Below are positions 10,320 through 20,204 of a stretch of 64,000 bases of DNA, piece by piece (position 1 is the stretch's first letter; the number at the start of each line of letters is the position of its first letter). The DNA comes from Enterobacter mori LMG 25706 (GTDB taxonomy: Bacteria > Pseudomonadota > Gammaproteobacteria > Enterobacterales > Enterobacteriaceae), in NCBI RefSeq assembly GCF_000211415.1, contig NZ_GL890780.1, forward strand, positions 152,120 through 216,119. Direction: 5' to 3'. The notes under the pieces were generated by a model, which searched no databases, had not been told where the DNA came from, and saw only the letters and a program-made list of their open reading frames with translations. Made by a program: the position numbers and the translations under genes.

Positions 10320-11768
10320 ATGTCTATTCTGGTTAAAAATAACATTCATTGGGTCGGTCAACGTGACTGGGAAGTGCGCGATTTCCACGGGACGGAGTAC
10401 AAAACGCTGCGCGGCAGCAGCTACAACAGCTATCTCATCCGCGAAGGAAAAAACGTGCTGATCGATACCGTTGATCACAAGTTCAGCCGCGAGTTCGTGC
10501 AGAACCTGCGCAGTGAAATCGACCTGAACGCCATCGACTACATCATCATCAATCATGCGGAAGAAGATCACGCCGGCTCGCTGACCGAGCTGATGTCTTA
10601 CATTCCGAACACGCCGATCTACTGCACCACCAACGCCATCGACTCGATCAACGGCCACCACCACCATCCGGAGTGGAACTTCCATACCGTGAAAACCGGC
10701 GACGCGCTGGATATCGGCAACGGCAAACAGCTGATCTTCGTGGAAACCCCGATGCTGCACTGGCCGGACAGCATGATGACCTACATGACCGGCGACGCGG
10801 TGCTGTTCAGCAACGACGCCTTCGGCCAGCACTACTGCGACGAGCGCCTGTTCAACGACGAAGTGGACCAGACCGAGCTGTTCGAGCAGTGCCAACGCTA
10901 CTACGCCAACATCCTGACGCCGTTCAGCCGCCTGGTGACGCCAAAAATTAGCGAAATCCTCGGCTTTAACCTGCCGGTGGACATGATTGCCACCTCCCAC
11001 GGCGTGGTGTGGCGTGAGAACCCGACCCAGATCGTCGAACTGTACCTGAAGTGGGCGGCGGACTATCAGGAAGACCGCATCACGATCTTCTACGACACCA
11101 TGTCCAACAACACCCGCATGATGGCGGATGCCATTGCCCAGGGCATCAACGAAGTGGACCCGAACGTGGCGGTGAAAATCTTCAACGTGGCGCGCAGCGA
11201 TAAGAACGAGGTGTTGACCAACGTGTTCCGCTCTAAGGGCGTGCTGGTAGGCACCTCCACCATGAACAACGTAATGATGCCGAAAATTGCCGGCCTTGTG
11301 GAAGAGATGACCGGCCTGCGTTTTCGCAACAAGCGCGCCAGCGCCTTTGGCTCCCACGGCTGGAGCGGCGGCGCGGTAGACCGTCTGTCTACGCGTCTGC
11401 AGGATGCCGGTTTCGAAATGTCCCTGAGCCTGAAGGCGAAATGGCGTCCGGATATCGACGCCCTGGAGATCTGTCGCCAACATGGCCGCGACATTGCCCG
11501 TCAGTGGGCGCTCGCTCCGCTGCCGGAAGTGACGGCAAAACCAACCGAACAGCAGGAAGCCTGCGCCTGTGCCGCCGCGGCAGCCGCCGATCTCGGCCCG
11601 AGCATGCAGTGCAGCGTCTGCCAGTGGATTTACGATCCTGAACTGGGCGAACCACTGCAGGATGTTGCCCCGGGCACGCCGTGGCGAGACGTGCCGGACA
11701 ACTTCCTCTGCCCGGAATGTTCACTCGGTAAGGACGTCTTTGACGAACTGGGTACGGAGGCAAAATGA
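10320..11768 (+). CDS. norV: Anaerobic nitric oxide reductase flavorubredoxin
   Basis: 482 residues (E. coli 479). It reduces NO to N2O under anaerobic conditions. The N-terminal metallo-beta-lactamase-like domain holds the di-iron ligands in HAEEDH (His79, Glu81, Asp83, His84). A flavodoxin domain (about 255-395, [16 protein letters not shown]) binds FMN, and the C-terminal rubredoxin domain has the two Cys pairs CSVC and CPEC. The start at 10320 ([19 protein letters not shown]) was chosen over an upstream ATG at 10290 by homology and because the sigma-54 start point falls near 10283. It overlaps norW by four bases. Confidence 0.96.
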   Translation: MSILVKNNIHWVGQRDWEVRDFHGTEYKTLRGSSYNSYLIREGKNVLIDTVDHKFSREFVQNLRSEIDLNAIDYIIINHAEEDHAGSLTELMSYIPNTPIYCTTNAIDSINGHHHHPEWNFHTVKTGDALDIGNGKQLIFVETPMLHWPDSMMTYMTGDAVLFSNDAFGQHYCDERLFNDEVDQTELFEQCQRYYANILTPFSRLVTPKISEILGFNLPVDMIATSHGVVWRENPTQIVELYLKWAADYQEDRITIFYDTMSNNTRMMADAIAQGINEVDPNVAVKIFNVARSDKNEVLTNVFRSKGVLVGTSTMNNVMMPKIAGLVEEMTGLRFRNKRASAFGSHGWSGGAVDRLSTRLQDAGFEMSLSLKAKWRPDIDALEICRQHGRDIARQWALAPLPEVTAKPTEQQEACACAAAAAADLGPSMQCSVCQWIYDPELGEPLQDVAPGTPWRDVPDNFLCPECSLGKDVFDELGTEAK

Positions 11769-12898
11769 GCAACGGTATCGTCATCATCGGCTCGGGCTTT
11801 GCCGCCCGCCAGCTGGTGAAAAACATCCGCAAGCAGGATGCCAGCGTGCCGCTGACAGTGATTGCCGCCGACAGCATGGACGAGTACAACAAGCCTGATT
11901 TAAGCCACGTCATTAGCCAGAATCAGCGCGCCGAAGACCTCACCCGCCAGACGGCGGGGGAGTTCGCAGAGCAGTTTAACCTGCGTCTGTTCCCGTACAC
12001 CTGGGTCACCGATATCGACGCCGATGCCCGCGTAGTGAAAGCGAAAGAGAAAACCTGGCAGTACGACAAGCTGGTGCTGGCCACGGGTGCCTCTGCGTTT
12101 GTGCCGCCGATTGAAGGCCGCGAGCTGATGATCACCCTCAACAGCCAGCAGGAGTACCAGGCCAGCGAAACGGGGCTTCGCGACGCTCAGCGGGTAATGA
12201 TTGTCGGCGGCGGGCTGATCGGCACCGAGCTGGCGATGGATTTCTGCCGGGCGGGCAAATCCGTCACCCTGGTTGACCACGCGGCGAGCATTCTGTCGGC
12301 GCTGATGCCCGCAGAAGTAAGCAGTCGCTTACAGCATCGCCTGACCGACATGGGCGTACATCTGCTGTTGAAATCGCAGCTGCACAGCCTGAGCAAAACC
12401 GAAGGCGGCATTCGTGCCACGCTCGACCGCAGCCGCAGCGTTGAGGTGGACGTGGTTATTGCGGCGACGGGCCTGCGCCCGGAAACCTCGCTGGCGCATC
12501 GTGCAGGGGCAGAAACAGGCCGTGGTGTGAAGGTAAATAGCTATCTGCAAACCACGCAGCCGGATATTTACGCCCTGGGCGACTGCGCTGAAATTAACGG
12601 TCAGGTGCTGCCTTTTTTACAGCCAATTCAATTAAGCGCGATGTATCTGGCGAAAAACCTGCTCGGCGGCAGCGCGCCGCTGCAATTACCCGCCATGCTG
12701 ATTAAAGTCAAAACGCCGGAATTACCGCTGCACCTTGCCGGTGAAACGCAGCGTCAGGATCTGAACTGGCAAATTACCCTCGAACCGCAGGGAATGGTCG
12801 CGCGCGGTGCCGATAATGAGGGGCAACTACGCGCTTTTGTCGTCAGTGAAGACCGAATGAAGGAGGCTTTCGCTCTGCTGAAACTGTTACCTGCCTGA
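11765..12898 (+). CDS. norW: NADH:flavorubredoxin reductase
   Basis: 377 residues, as in E. coli NorW. This FAD protein passes electrons from NADH to the rubredoxin domain of NorV. The FAD motif GSGFAARQL is at residues 8-16, a second dinucleotide motif [13 protein letters not shown] is near 145, and the distal FAD motif YALGDCAEI is near 265. ATGA overlap with norV shows co-transcription. Confidence 0.96.
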   Translation: MSNGIVIIGSGFAARQLVKNIRKQDASVPLTVIAADSMDEYNKPDLSHVISQNQRAEDLTRQTAGEFAEQFNLRLFPYTWVTDIDADARVVKAKEKTWQYDKLVLATGASAFVPPIEGRELMITLNSQQEYQASETGLRDAQRVMIVGGGLIGTELAMDFCRAGKSVTLVDHAASILSALMPAEVSSRLQHRLTDMGVHLLLKSQLHSLSKTEGGIRATLDRSRSVEVDVVIAATGLRPETSLAHRAGAETGRGVKVNSYLQTTQPDIYALGDCAEINGQVLPFLQPIQLSAMYLAKNLLGGSAPLQLPAMLIKVKTPELPLHLAGETQRQDLNWQITLEPQGMVARGADNEGQLRAFVVSEDRMKEAFALLKLLPA

Positions 12899-12908
12899 CC
12901 CTCTTTTT

Positions 12909-12938
12909 GCCGGGTGGCGCTTCGCTTACCCGGCCTAC
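12909..12938. repeat. REP-like hairpin after norW
   Basis: GCCGGGTGGCGCTTCGCTTACCCGGCCTAC type stem, the same family as at 2313 and 46184, placed just after the norW stop. Confidence 0.8.
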
Positions 12939-12981
12939 AGCACGACCACGCTTACTTAACCTTTGGATTTAATTATCCACC

Positions 12982-13007
12982 GCCCCGATGTCCCGGGGCT
13001 TTTTTTT
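12982..13007 (+). terminator. Rho-independent terminator of norVW
   Basis: Stem GCCCC/GGGGC with loop GATGTCCC is followed by eight T. It lies 85 bases after norW. Confidence 0.85.
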
Positions 13008-13143
13008 ACGCATTCTATTCATCAAATAAATGCAAAGCAGGTATATCATCGCTATCAATCCCTTATTTATTATTTCCATTAATACTTAAATGCGGAACAG
13101 GTGAAAAACATCACCCTGTTTTATTATTCGCCGCTGGACTAGT

Positions 13144-13162
13144 CTGATAATTAATTAATCAG
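13144..13162. promoter_or_regulatory. AT-rich palindrome before the small ORF
   Basis: CTGATAATTAATTAATCAG, a near-perfect 19-base palindrome 13 bases before the start of the 52-residue ORF. It could be an operator or contain a -10 element. No regulator can be named. Confidence 0.35.
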
Positions 13163-13175
13163 CCGGAGACAAATC

Positions 13176-13334
13176 ATGGCGACTTTTAATACCGAACTCA
13201 AATATCTTTCTCGTTATTTCAAAGAAGCGAAGCATGCTGAGCACATTTTATTTCGCTGGCTTTATTTGAGCCCGGAGGCGCGCATTGAGCGTCTGCGCGA
13301 GCTGATGATGCCGGTCAGTGAGCCTGAGCGGTAA
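13176..13334 (+). CDS. Hypothetical small protein, 52 aa
   Basis: The frame MATFNTELKYLSRYFKEAK...LRELMMPVSEPER has a clear RBS (CCGGAGA, seven bases from ATG) and enterobacterial codon use. No signal peptide or membrane span is seen; the protein is helical and basic in its first half. I do not recognise its family. The pattern FRWLYLSPEARIERLRELM loosely recalls the small glucose-transport inhibitor SgrT (W-L-W-L then P..RL..LEGLM), and the next gene is an SgrR/YbaE-like regulator, but I regard this as suggestive only. Confidence 0.55.
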   Translation: MATFNTELKYLSRYFKEAKHAEHILFRWLYLSPEARIERLRELMMPVSEPER

Positions 13335-13432
13335 TTGCCGGGCAAAACCGGAACACTTTACGTATACCAGCACTTTTTCTTCCGCAAAAAAATCCTACAC
13401 TCTCAGCATCCCTTTTTCACAGGTATGCCTCT

Positions 13433-15078
13433 ATGCGCCAGCTTCAGAAAATCCGTCAGTATCAACGGCTTTATCAGCACTACGGCGCAGCGCCAGCGTC
13501 CACGACTATCGCGGAAGTCGCGGAGGTTGCGCTGTGCAGCGAACGTCATGCGCGCACCCTGCTGCGCCAGCTCGCGCAAAGCGGCTGGCTAAGCTGGGAC
13601 GCGCAGCCGGGGCGCGGGCACCGTGCCACCCTGCACTGCCTGACAACCACCAGCGAACTGAGCGCGCCGCTGATGCACGCCTGTCTGGAAAAAGGCGATT
13701 ACCAGAGCGCGCTGCAGCTGGCCGACGGCGATCCGGCCAGCCTGCACCACATCATCACCCCGTTTTTAGGCGGCAAATGGCTTAAGCACCAGCCGACGCT
13801 GCGCATCCGTGTATCGCCCGCTGACTCGCTGCATCTGCCCTTCAGCGTCGCCGCGCGACAGCATATATCTGCGCGGTCACGCAGTCTGACACGCTATGCA
13901 CCCGTACGCGCAGCGTAGCGGATTAGCCATCACTGGATGCCTCGAAGACCCGCTCGCTGGGCCTTTTACTGGGGCAGCGGCCGCACTGGCCTAACCGTCA
14001 GGCCATCAGCGACGAAGATATTCTCAGCGCGATGCAGCAGGTGCTGGACGATCCGGCGCGCAGCGCGGGGCTCGCGCACGTTCAAACGGTGTCGCTTGTC
14101 GCTCCCTGGTGTCTGGAGATTGCGCTGAACGTGCCCGATGCCATGCTGGCGCATCGTCTCGCGCATCACGCCTGTCGTCTGCCGCACCCGCAGCAGCCTG
14201 ATATCGGCGCGGGCCCTTTTGCTATTGCCCATCACCACTCGCATTACCTGCGCCTTGAGCGTCAGCCCTGGTACTTTGCCGCGCACCCGCTGCTACACGC
14301 GATTGAGTTCTGGCGCACCCGCAGCGAGGCGGAAAAAACCGCGTGGATCACCGTAGGTAAAGGCGACAATGCCCGGGAGGCCGTCACCTCCACCAGCGGC
14401 GGGTTTGCCTGGCTGATGCTGAACGCCGGGCTGCCGCAGCCGCTGGCCGCGTGGCTGCGTCAGGAGATTCAGCACATTAACCAGCAGCACCTTCACCGGG
14501 AGGATGTCGATACCCGCACGGAGATCCTGCCCGGCATCACAACGCCCGCGTTTGCGGATGCCCCCGACGTGGCGCTCCCCGCGGCCCTTTCTCTGATCTG
14601 TTACGACACGCCGGGGCTGTGCGATCTGGCCAGCATGCTGCAAACGCGCCTGAAAAAGCGCGGCTGTGACGTTAACATCCAGCGGAAAGACCGCGAGGCG
14701 TGGCATGCGCCCGACGCGCTGGCACAGGGAGATATCTTGCTGGGGGATTATCTGGCGGGTGAAGTACCGGTATTTGCGCTGGCAGAGTGGTTTACCGAAG
14801 AGCCCGCGTGGGCCGCCGCGCTGGGGCAGACCGCCTGGCAAAAAGAAAAGCAGACGCTGATGACATACTGCGAAAGCGAGGAGACGCTAAAATCACACCT
14901 GCCCGCTTTCTTTCAGCACCTGCTGGAAAGCGGCGCCTGCACGCCGCTGTTCCACTACCGCTATCGTCTTAACACCCTCGAAAACGTGCAGGACATTGTG
15001 CTGACCGCCAGCGGCTGGCTTGATTTTACCCGCGCCTGGCTGCCGCCGGTTCAGGAACGCACGACCAGCGCATCGTAG
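13433..15078 (+). pseudogene. YbaE/SgrR-family transcriptional regulator, disrupted
   Basis: Homologous to E. coli YbaE (about 566 aa): an SgrR_N winged-helix (residues 1-110, RQYQRLYQHY...LCSERHARTLLRQLAQSGWLSW) joined to an extracellular solute-binding-type domain. The N-terminal frame runs from 13433 to a TAG at 13916-13918. The homologous segment ISHHWMP...WAFYW continues in the same frame after the stop (13922-13975). Homology then moves to another frame from about 13978 (HWPNRQAISDEDILSAMQQ) and runs to 15078. So there is at least one in-frame stop plus one frameshift, with some bases lost in a conserved stretch. A free-standing C-terminal ORF from 14032 lacks the DNA-binding domain. 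The 3' end overlaps the convergent nickel permease gene by 28 bases. Confidence 0.8.
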
Positions 15079-16073
15079 CCACGCCAGCGGTAGTTGACCA
15101 TGGAGATCAGCCAGCAGGCAACGAACAGCCCGACCACCACAAACCCGGCGTTGCCCAGATTATCGTTTACCGCACCAATCAGATCCCAGACGCCGCCGCT
15201 GAGGGCGAATTTGTCCATCAGCAGGCCCAGCGCTTCCAGCCCGCCGATAAACAGCGCCACCACCACGGAGGTGCCGGTGATGGTCATGTTGTAGTAGAGC
15301 TTGCGCTGCGGCTTGTTAAACGCCCAGCCGTAGGCACCGACCATCAGCAGGTTGTCGAGGGTATCCACCAGCGCCATGCCGCTGGCGAAGAGCGCCGGAA
15401 AGATCATGATTGACCACACCGACATCCCGCTGGAGGCGCTGGCAGCAGAGATCCCCAGCACGCCAATCTCGGTGGCCGTGTCAAAGCCGAGGCCAAACAG
15501 GAAACCAACCAGGTACATCTGCCAGCTTTTATTCACCAGGCGGAAGGTTTTGCCGAACAGCCAGTTCATAACGCCGCCCTGAGCAGGTAGCGTGATATCG
15601 CCCTGCACTGGCCTGCCGTGTTTCAGCGCCTGAAAACTGCGCCAGACGCCGCGCAGGATCACCATGTTCACCAGCGCCATCGCCAGCAGGAAGGTCGCCG
15701 ACACCGCCGTGCCAATCAGGCTGCCAGTTTCGTGGAACCATTCCATGTTTTTCTGAAAAGCCGTCGCGGTAGCGGCGATGGCAATCGAGGCCAGCACCAC
15801 GATGGTGGAGTGCCCCAGCGAGAACCACGCCCCGACGCCGGACGGGCGTTTGCCCTGCTGCATCATCTTACGCGTCACGGTATCAATGGCCGCGATGTGG
15901 TCGGCGTCCACCGCGTGACGCAGCCCGTAGCACCACGCCAGCAGACTGGCGGCCATCAGCGCCGTGCTGCCGCTAAAGGCGTGCCATGCCCATCCCCAGG
16001 CCAGCAGGTTTGCCATTACCAGAGCCAGCAGCAGAAGCGCGGCGCGAGGTTCATTGCGTAAGAGTCGTAACAT
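15051..16073 (-). CDS. HoxN/HupN/NixA family nickel/cobalt transporter
   Basis: Inner-membrane permease of 340 residues for high-affinity Ni2+ (or Co2+) uptake. The family signature RHAVDADHIAAIDT is in the second membrane helix, and FSLGHSTIVVLASI and LGFDTATEIGVLGISA are the other NiCoT motifs. About eight membrane spans. The start at 16073 (MLRLLRNEPRAALLLL) lies one base after the hypF stop (TAAAATG), so it is the third gene of a hydN-hypF-nixA-like operon. The context strongly suggests it feeds nickel to the [NiFe] hydrogenase made by the neighbouring hyc/hyp genes. E. coli K-12 has no such gene here. Confidence 0.92.
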   Translation of the reverse strand: MLRLLRNEPRAALLLLALVMANLLAWGWAWHAFSGSTALMAASLLAWCYGLRHAVDADHIAAIDTVTRKMMQQGKRPSGVGAWFSLGHSTIVVLASIAIAATATAFQKNMEWFHETGSLIGTAVSATFLLAMALVNMVILRGVWRSFQALKHGRPVQGDITLPAQGGVMNWLFGKTFRLVNKSWQMYLVGFLFGLGFDTATEIGVLGISAASASSGMSVWSIMIFPALFASGMALVDTLDNLLMVGAYGWAFNKPQRKLYYNMTITGTSVVVALFIGGLEALGLLMDKFALSGGVWDLIGAVNDNLGNAGFVVVGLFVACWLISMVNYRWRGYDALVVRS

Positions 16074-16074
16074 T

Positions 16075-18291
16075 TTAAGTCCTTTGTGAACATGACCGGG
16101 CGGCGGCGACCACCGCCTGCCCGAAGGAGATCGCTCCGTCACCTGCGGGCAGGTGCGAAGGAAAAAGAAGCGTAAAGTCAGAAAGATAATGACGCAGGCG
16201 CGCGCGCAGCAGACGGTTGTACACCACGCCGCCGCTGAGGCAGATTGTCGACAGCGATAAGCGTCGGGCATGGAACGCGGCGAGTTCTGCCAACCCTTTT
16301 GCCAGCGTGTCGTGAAACGCCCATGCGCGCGCGCTGGGCTCAGCCTTCCAGGCCAGCCACTGCCGCCAGAAAAGCGCGAGGTTGTCGACAGATAGCGTCA
16401 CCGGATGGTCGACACCCGCGCACTGCGAGGCCAGCGCTTCCAGCCTGCAGGCGGCTTCCCCCTCCCACGACTGCGCGTCGATACCGAGCGCGCAGGCGAC
16501 CGCATCAAACAGGCGACCACATGACGAGGCCTGCGGCGCGTTGATGCCGCGCCCGATCGCCGTCGCCAGCAGCGGCCAGTTCTGGCGCTGTACCGCGCGC
16601 GTTTCCGGATACTGCTGCCAGTCAGGGACAAATGCCAGACAGTGGGCGAGTAAATTGCGCCACGGCTGCCGCGCCGCCAGATCGCCGCCCGGCAGCGCAA
16701 CGGCAGGCAGCCCGCCCAGATGCTTGCTCGCGAGATAGTTCACCCGCAGGCACTCCCCGCCCCACAGCGCGCCGTTCTCGCCCATGCCGATCCCGTCCAG
16801 CGTGAGGGCGATAACGTCTCCGCCCTCACGCGGCCAGCCGTTTTCCGCCAGGCACGCCGCCGCGTGGGCGTGATGGTGCTGTACGGTTTCGACCGGCAGC
16901 GCCTGCGCTTGCGCCCATTGTTGCGTGTGATAGCCCGGATGGGCGTCGCACACCACGCGCTCCGGCTGGAAGGCGTAGATGTCCTGCATCGTCGAGAGCG
17001 CGCTGCGCCACTGCGCTTCGACACCTTCATCGCCGAGATCGCCAAAATGCTGGCTCAGCACCGCCTGGTTGCCACGCACCAGGCAGAAGGTGTTTTTCAT
17101 CTCCGCACCGGTGCATAACATGGCGGGGATATTCTCGAAACCTGCAGGCAACGTGATGGCATCTGGTACAAAACCGCGCGCCCGGCGGAGCATCGCACCG
17201 TCCCGATCCATCACCGAATCGTCCATCCGCTGAAGAATATCGCGATTGTGCATCAGGAAGCCGTCCGCCATGTTGCCCAGTTCATCCAGCGCCTGTTGAT
17301 TACTGATGGCAGGCGGCCTGCCGCTGAGGTTGCCGGAGGTCATCACCAGCGGGCGCTGGCAGTCCATCATCAGCAAATGTTGCAGCGGGTTTGCGGGAAG
17401 CATGATGCCCACGCTATCCAGACCCGGCGCGATTGCCTCGGGGAACACCGGCAGCCAGGCTTTTGGCGTGAGCACGACAGGTGCAGCGGGTGAGCGCAGC
17501 AGCGTCTGAATCGACTCAGGCAGCTTTTCCGCCTGCGGGATCATCACCGCCAGCGGCTTCGACGGTCGCTGCTTGCGTGACCGCAATGTCCGTATCGCCT
17601 GCGGGTTGAGCGCGTCGCAGACGAGGTGAAAACCGCCCAGCCCTTTAACCGCGACTATGCCGCCGTCCTTGAGCGTCGCCACCGCCGCACGCAGTGCCGC
17701 TTCGCGGGTAGCAACAACGTCGCCCGCACGCCATTCCAGCGCTGGCCCGCAGTCCGGGCACGCCACCGGCTGGGCGTGAAAACGTCGGTCGGCAGGATTG
17801 CGGTACTCCGTCTCACAGGGTGCGCACAGGGAAAATGCGGCCATCGACGTGGCCGGACGGTCATAGGGCATGGCGCGGATAATGGTAAACCGCGGCCCGC
17901 AGTGGGTGCAGTTGATAAACGGGTAGCGATAACGGCGCTCGCCGGGGTCGCGCATTTCAGCCAGACACGCCGGACAGGTGGCGGCATCCGGCACAATCTG
18001 GGTGTCCATCGCGCCGCCCGCACTGTGGCGGATAACAAACGCGTCCGGCAGGTTCGTCCAGGTGAACGGCTGCGTTTCAACGTGGTCAATGCGTGCCAGC
18101 GGTGGGCAGTCCTGATGCAGCCTCGCGGTAAAGGCCCCCCCATTACCCGCGAGGCGCACCAGCACGCCCTCTCCGTCGTTGCAGACATCGCCCGTTAGCT
18201 GAAGCTGATGCGCAAGCTGCCAGACGAAGGGCCGAAACCCCACGCCCTGCACCTTGCCGCGCACGCGCAGCTGTACACCGTTACTGCTCAT
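16075..18291 (-). CDS. hypF: Carbamoyltransferase HypF
   Basis: 738 residues (E. coli 750). It makes the thiocyanate-bound precursor of the cyanide ligands of the [NiFe] centre, from carbamoyl phosphate, on HypE. Domains in order: acylphosphatase (about 5-90, [19 protein letters not shown]), two zinc fingers (CPACLAEM...CTHCG and CAPCETEY...CPDCG, about 105-180), a YrdC-like domain (about 205-380, [15 protein letters not shown]), and a Kae1-like carbamoyltransferase domain (about 390-738, [12 protein letters not shown]). Seven bases separate it from hydN. Confidence 0.96.
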   Translation of the reverse strand: MSSNGVQLRVRGKVQGVGFRPFVWQLAHQLQLTGDVCNDGEGVLVRLAGNGGAFTARLHQDCPPLARIDHVETQPFTWTNLPDAFVIRHSAGGAMDTQIVPDAATCPACLAEMRDPGERRYRYPFINCTHCGPRFTIIRAMPYDRPATSMAAFSLCAPCETEYRNPADRRFHAQPVACPDCGPALEWRAGDVVATREAALRAAVATLKDGGIVAVKGLGGFHLVCDALNPQAIRTLRSRKQRPSKPLAVMIPQAEKLPESIQTLLRSPAAPVVLTPKAWLPVFPEAIAPGLDSVGIMLPANPLQHLLMMDCQRPLVMTSGNLSGRPPAISNQQALDELGNMADGFLMHNRDILQRMDDSVMDRDGAMLRRARGFVPDAITLPAGFENIPAMLCTGAEMKNTFCLVRGNQAVLSQHFGDLGDEGVEAQWRSALSTMQDIYAFQPERVVCDAHPGYHTQQWAQAQALPVETVQHHHAHAAACLAENGWPREGGDVIALTLDGIGMGENGALWGGECLRVNYLASKHLGGLPAVALPGGDLAARQPWRNLLAHCLAFVPDWQQYPETRAVQRQNWPLLATAIGRGINAPQASSCGRLFDAVACALGIDAQSWEGEAACRLEALASQCAGVDHPVTLSVDNLALFWRQWLAWKAEPSARAWAFHDTLAKGLAELAAFHARRLSLSTICLSGGVVYNRLLRARLRHYLSDFTLLFPSHLPAGDGAISFGQAVVAAARSCSQRT

Positions 18292-18297
18292 GGCGGA

Positions 18298-18843
18298 TCA
18301 GAACAGCAGTGATGCTGAAGTATCGAACGCCGCACGACGGCGCTTTTCGGCGCTCATCTGCTCAAGCTTGTCGCGATCCACGCAGACCAGCGCGTGCGTC
18401 GGGCAGGCTTCCATGCAGGCCGGGCCTGAATCGCGGTGGTAGCACAGGTCACATTTGTTGGCTTCGGCTTTCTCCGCCCGCACACTCAGCCCCAAACCGC
18501 TGTTGCGCACGACCGGACGGACAACCACCTCCATCGCGCCGTACGGGCAGGCGACCACGCAGGTTTTGCAGCCAATACAGCGCTCCTGCATCACGTGCAC
18601 AAAGCCTTTCTCGCGTTTAATCGCCCCGTTCGGACAGACGTTCGCGCACGGCGCGTCTTCGCACTGGCGACAGATGGCGGCGGTAGAAATATTCACGCCT
18701 TTACTGACGTGGATGCGCGGCAGGAACGTGTCAGGAGTCAGTGACGCGCAGTCCTGCTCCGCCTGATGGGAAACCACGCACGCCACTTCACAGGTACGGC
18801 AACCTATGCACTTACTGGCATCGGCCATTATAAAACGGTTCAT
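18298..18843 (-). CDS. hydN: Electron transport protein HydN
   Basis: 181 residues (E. coli 175), a four-cluster 4Fe-4S ferredoxin-like protein associated with formate dehydrogenase H and hydrogenase 3 activity. Cysteine sets CIGCRTCEVAC, CRQCEDAPCANVCP, CIGCKTCVVACPYG and CDLCYHRDSGPACMEACP are all present. The start at 18843 (MNRFIMADASKCIGC) was chosen to match HydN; an upstream in-frame codon at 18858 was rejected. First gene of the operon, behind a sigma-54-like promoter. Confidence 0.95.
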   Translation of the reverse strand: MNRFIMADASKCIGCRTCEVACVVSHQAEQDCASLTPDTFLPRIHVSKGVNISTAAICRQCEDAPCANVCPNGAIKREKGFVHVMQERCIGCKTCVVACPYGAMEVVVRPVVRNSGLGLSVRAEKAEANKCDLCYHRDSGPACMEACPTHALVCVDRDKLEQMSAEKRRRAAFDTSASLLF

Positions 18844-18879
18844 CTGCTTCTCCAGCATTACAGTTATGCGCGGAGATAT

Positions 18880-18895
18880 TCATAAACCGTGCCAA
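18880..18895 (-). promoter_or_regulatory. Sigma-54 promoter of hydN-hypF
   Basis: On the minus strand TTGGCACGGTTTATGA: a perfect -24 box (TTGGCACG) and a weak -12 (ATGA). It lies 37 bases upstream of hydN. This agrees with the FhlA/sigma-54 control known for hydN-hypF in E. coli. Confidence 0.65.
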
Positions 18896-18940
18896 TTATT
18901 AACACTATGATTTTTAATGATTTTAAAAATGAGCGTGGTG

Positions 18941-18983
18941 CTGTCATCGTCACTTATGACGATAACAGCTGTCGACGTCACCG
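18941..18983. promoter_or_regulatory. Inverted repeat and candidate FhlA upstream site
   Basis: ATCGTCA-CTTA-TGACGAT (18946-18963) extends to CTGT...ACAG at both ends, with one mismatch, over 28 bases. It is followed by CTGTCGACGTCACCG, which shares TGTCGACG with the hyc-hyp intergenic region (31073-31080). It lies 50-90 bases upstream of the hydN sigma-54 promoter, the place for an enhancer, and touches the 3' end of ascG. It could also serve as ascG terminator. Confidence 0.4.
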
Positions 18984-19991
18984 ATGCGGACCGTCGATCA
19001 CGGAGTCGCGCAGGATAAGCTCACCGGAGAAGGTTTGCTGGTATTTGAACTCACCGCCGTCAAGCATGAAGATCAGGCGGCTGATGGTCTCCTTGATCAT
19101 CTCCGTCACCGGAATGCGCACGCTGGAGAGCGACGGCACCATGTAAGGCGCGATGGCCACATCGTCGAAACCAATCACCGACACCGCGTCCGGCGTGGCG
19201 ACACCGCTGTCGTGCAGCTGCTTCATGGCACCAATCGCCATATCGTCATTACTCGCCACCAGCGCCGTAAAGCGTTCGCCCCGGGATAACAGCTCCGCCA
19301 CTGCCGCCGCACCGCTAGCCGGGTTCCATTTCCCCTGCGCAATCAGCTCCTGGCGCAGTGGAATGCCGTGCTGCATCAGTGCTGCCCGGTAACCGGAAAG
19401 ACGCTCAACGCCGGTCGGGGAATCGAGTGAGCCGGTGATAAACGCAATATCCCGGTGGCCTTTCGCAATCAGCTTCGACACCGCATCCTGGCAGGAGGCA
19501 TTATGATCGGACCAGACGCTGTGGCTGCTGTTTTTCCGCAGTCGTCGGTTGAGCACCATAATCGGCTGCTCGCACTTTTCGACGATCTCGTCCATCTCCT
19601 CGACGCTCAGGAAACGCGGATAGATGATCACCGCGTCGCAGCGCATGTCGAGCAGATATTGAATTGCCTCGCGCTCCTCGTCGGCACTGTGCTTACCGTC
19701 CGCGAGGATCAGCTGCCGCCCTTTTTCTTCCGTCATGCGCGCGGCGTGGAACAGCAGTTCGCTAAAGTAAACGCCGTGGTAAAGGGTGTTCGTCACCACC
19801 AGCCCCAGCGTCTGGGTACGCCTGGTCGCCAGGTTGCGCGCCAGCAAATTCGGACGATAGCCGCTCTCTTCAATGGCCTGAAACACCCGGTCTTTGGTCT
19901 CCTGGCTAACGTAGCCATTTCCCGACAGCACCCGGGAGACCGTCGCTTTCGAAACGCCTGCCCGCTTCGCCACTTCCAGCATCGTGGTCAT
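18978..19991 (-). CDS. ascG: LacI-family repressor AscG
   Basis: 337 residues (E. coli 336). It represses the beta-glucoside genes ascFB. An N-terminal LacI HTH (residues 2-50, TTMLEVAKRAGVSKATVSRVL) precedes a periplasmic-binding-protein-like effector domain (about 60-330; LGLVVTNTLYHGVYFSELL, ALVASNDDMAIGAMK, VSVIGFDDVAIAPY). The start at 19991 is set by homology; an upstream ATG at 20033 is ignored. Divergent from ascF, with a palindromic operator near ascF. Confidence 0.95.
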   Translation of the reverse strand: MTTMLEVAKRAGVSKATVSRVLSGNGYVSQETKDRVFQAIEESGYRPNLLARNLATRRTQTLGLVVTNTLYHGVYFSELLFHAARMTEEKGRQLILADGKHSADEEREAIQYLLDMRCDAVIIYPRFLSVEEMDEIVEKCEQPIMVLNRRLRKNSSHSVWSDHNASCQDAVSKLIAKGHRDIAFITGSLDSPTGVERLSGYRAALMQHGIPLRQELIAQGKWNPASGAAAVAELLSRGERFTALVASNDDMAIGAMKQLHDSGVATPDAVSVIGFDDVAIAPYMVPSLSSVRIPVTEMIKETISRLIFMLDGGEFKYQQTFSGELILRDSVIDGPHR

Positions 19992-20080
19992 GTTGTTATT
20001 CCGTTTGAAACTGATGAGCGCAGTGTACTGCACTGCAAAAAAATTGTCGCAGCGGCGAAATCACGCTTTGACTGACGATA

Positions 20081-20096
20081 GGTGATCGTCATCACG
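20081..20096 (+). promoter_or_regulatory. Candidate CRP site upstream of ascFB
   Basis: GGTGATCGTCATCACG fits TGTGA-N6-TCACA at 8 of 10 positions and is nearly symmetrical. It is in the ascG-ascF gap, as expected for a catabolite-controlled sugar operon. Confidence 0.5.
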
Positions 20097-20156
20097 AATG
20101 TGAAAAATGTACAAAAAGCGATCTTGTTTCATTCAAAGAAACTCATGATGATTATG

Positions 20157-20170
20157 TGAAACCGGTTTCC
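20157..20170 (+). promoter_or_regulatory. AscG operator
   Basis: TGAAACCGGTTTCC, a LacI-type palindrome centred on CCGG, 35 bases upstream of ascF. A weaker related inverted repeat, GTTTC-N7-GAAAC, is at 20126-20142. The match to the known AscG site TGAAACCGGTTTCA is from memory. Confidence 0.7.
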
Positions 20171-20204
20171 TACATTTCTCACAACGATAACAGGATCACA
20201 TCCG

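Noticed and set aside
14032..15078. Free-standing C-terminal ORF as an intact gene
   Set aside because: Homology continues upstream through a frameshift into an N-terminal DNA-binding domain, so it is a fragment of the disrupted YbaE/SgrR-like gene.
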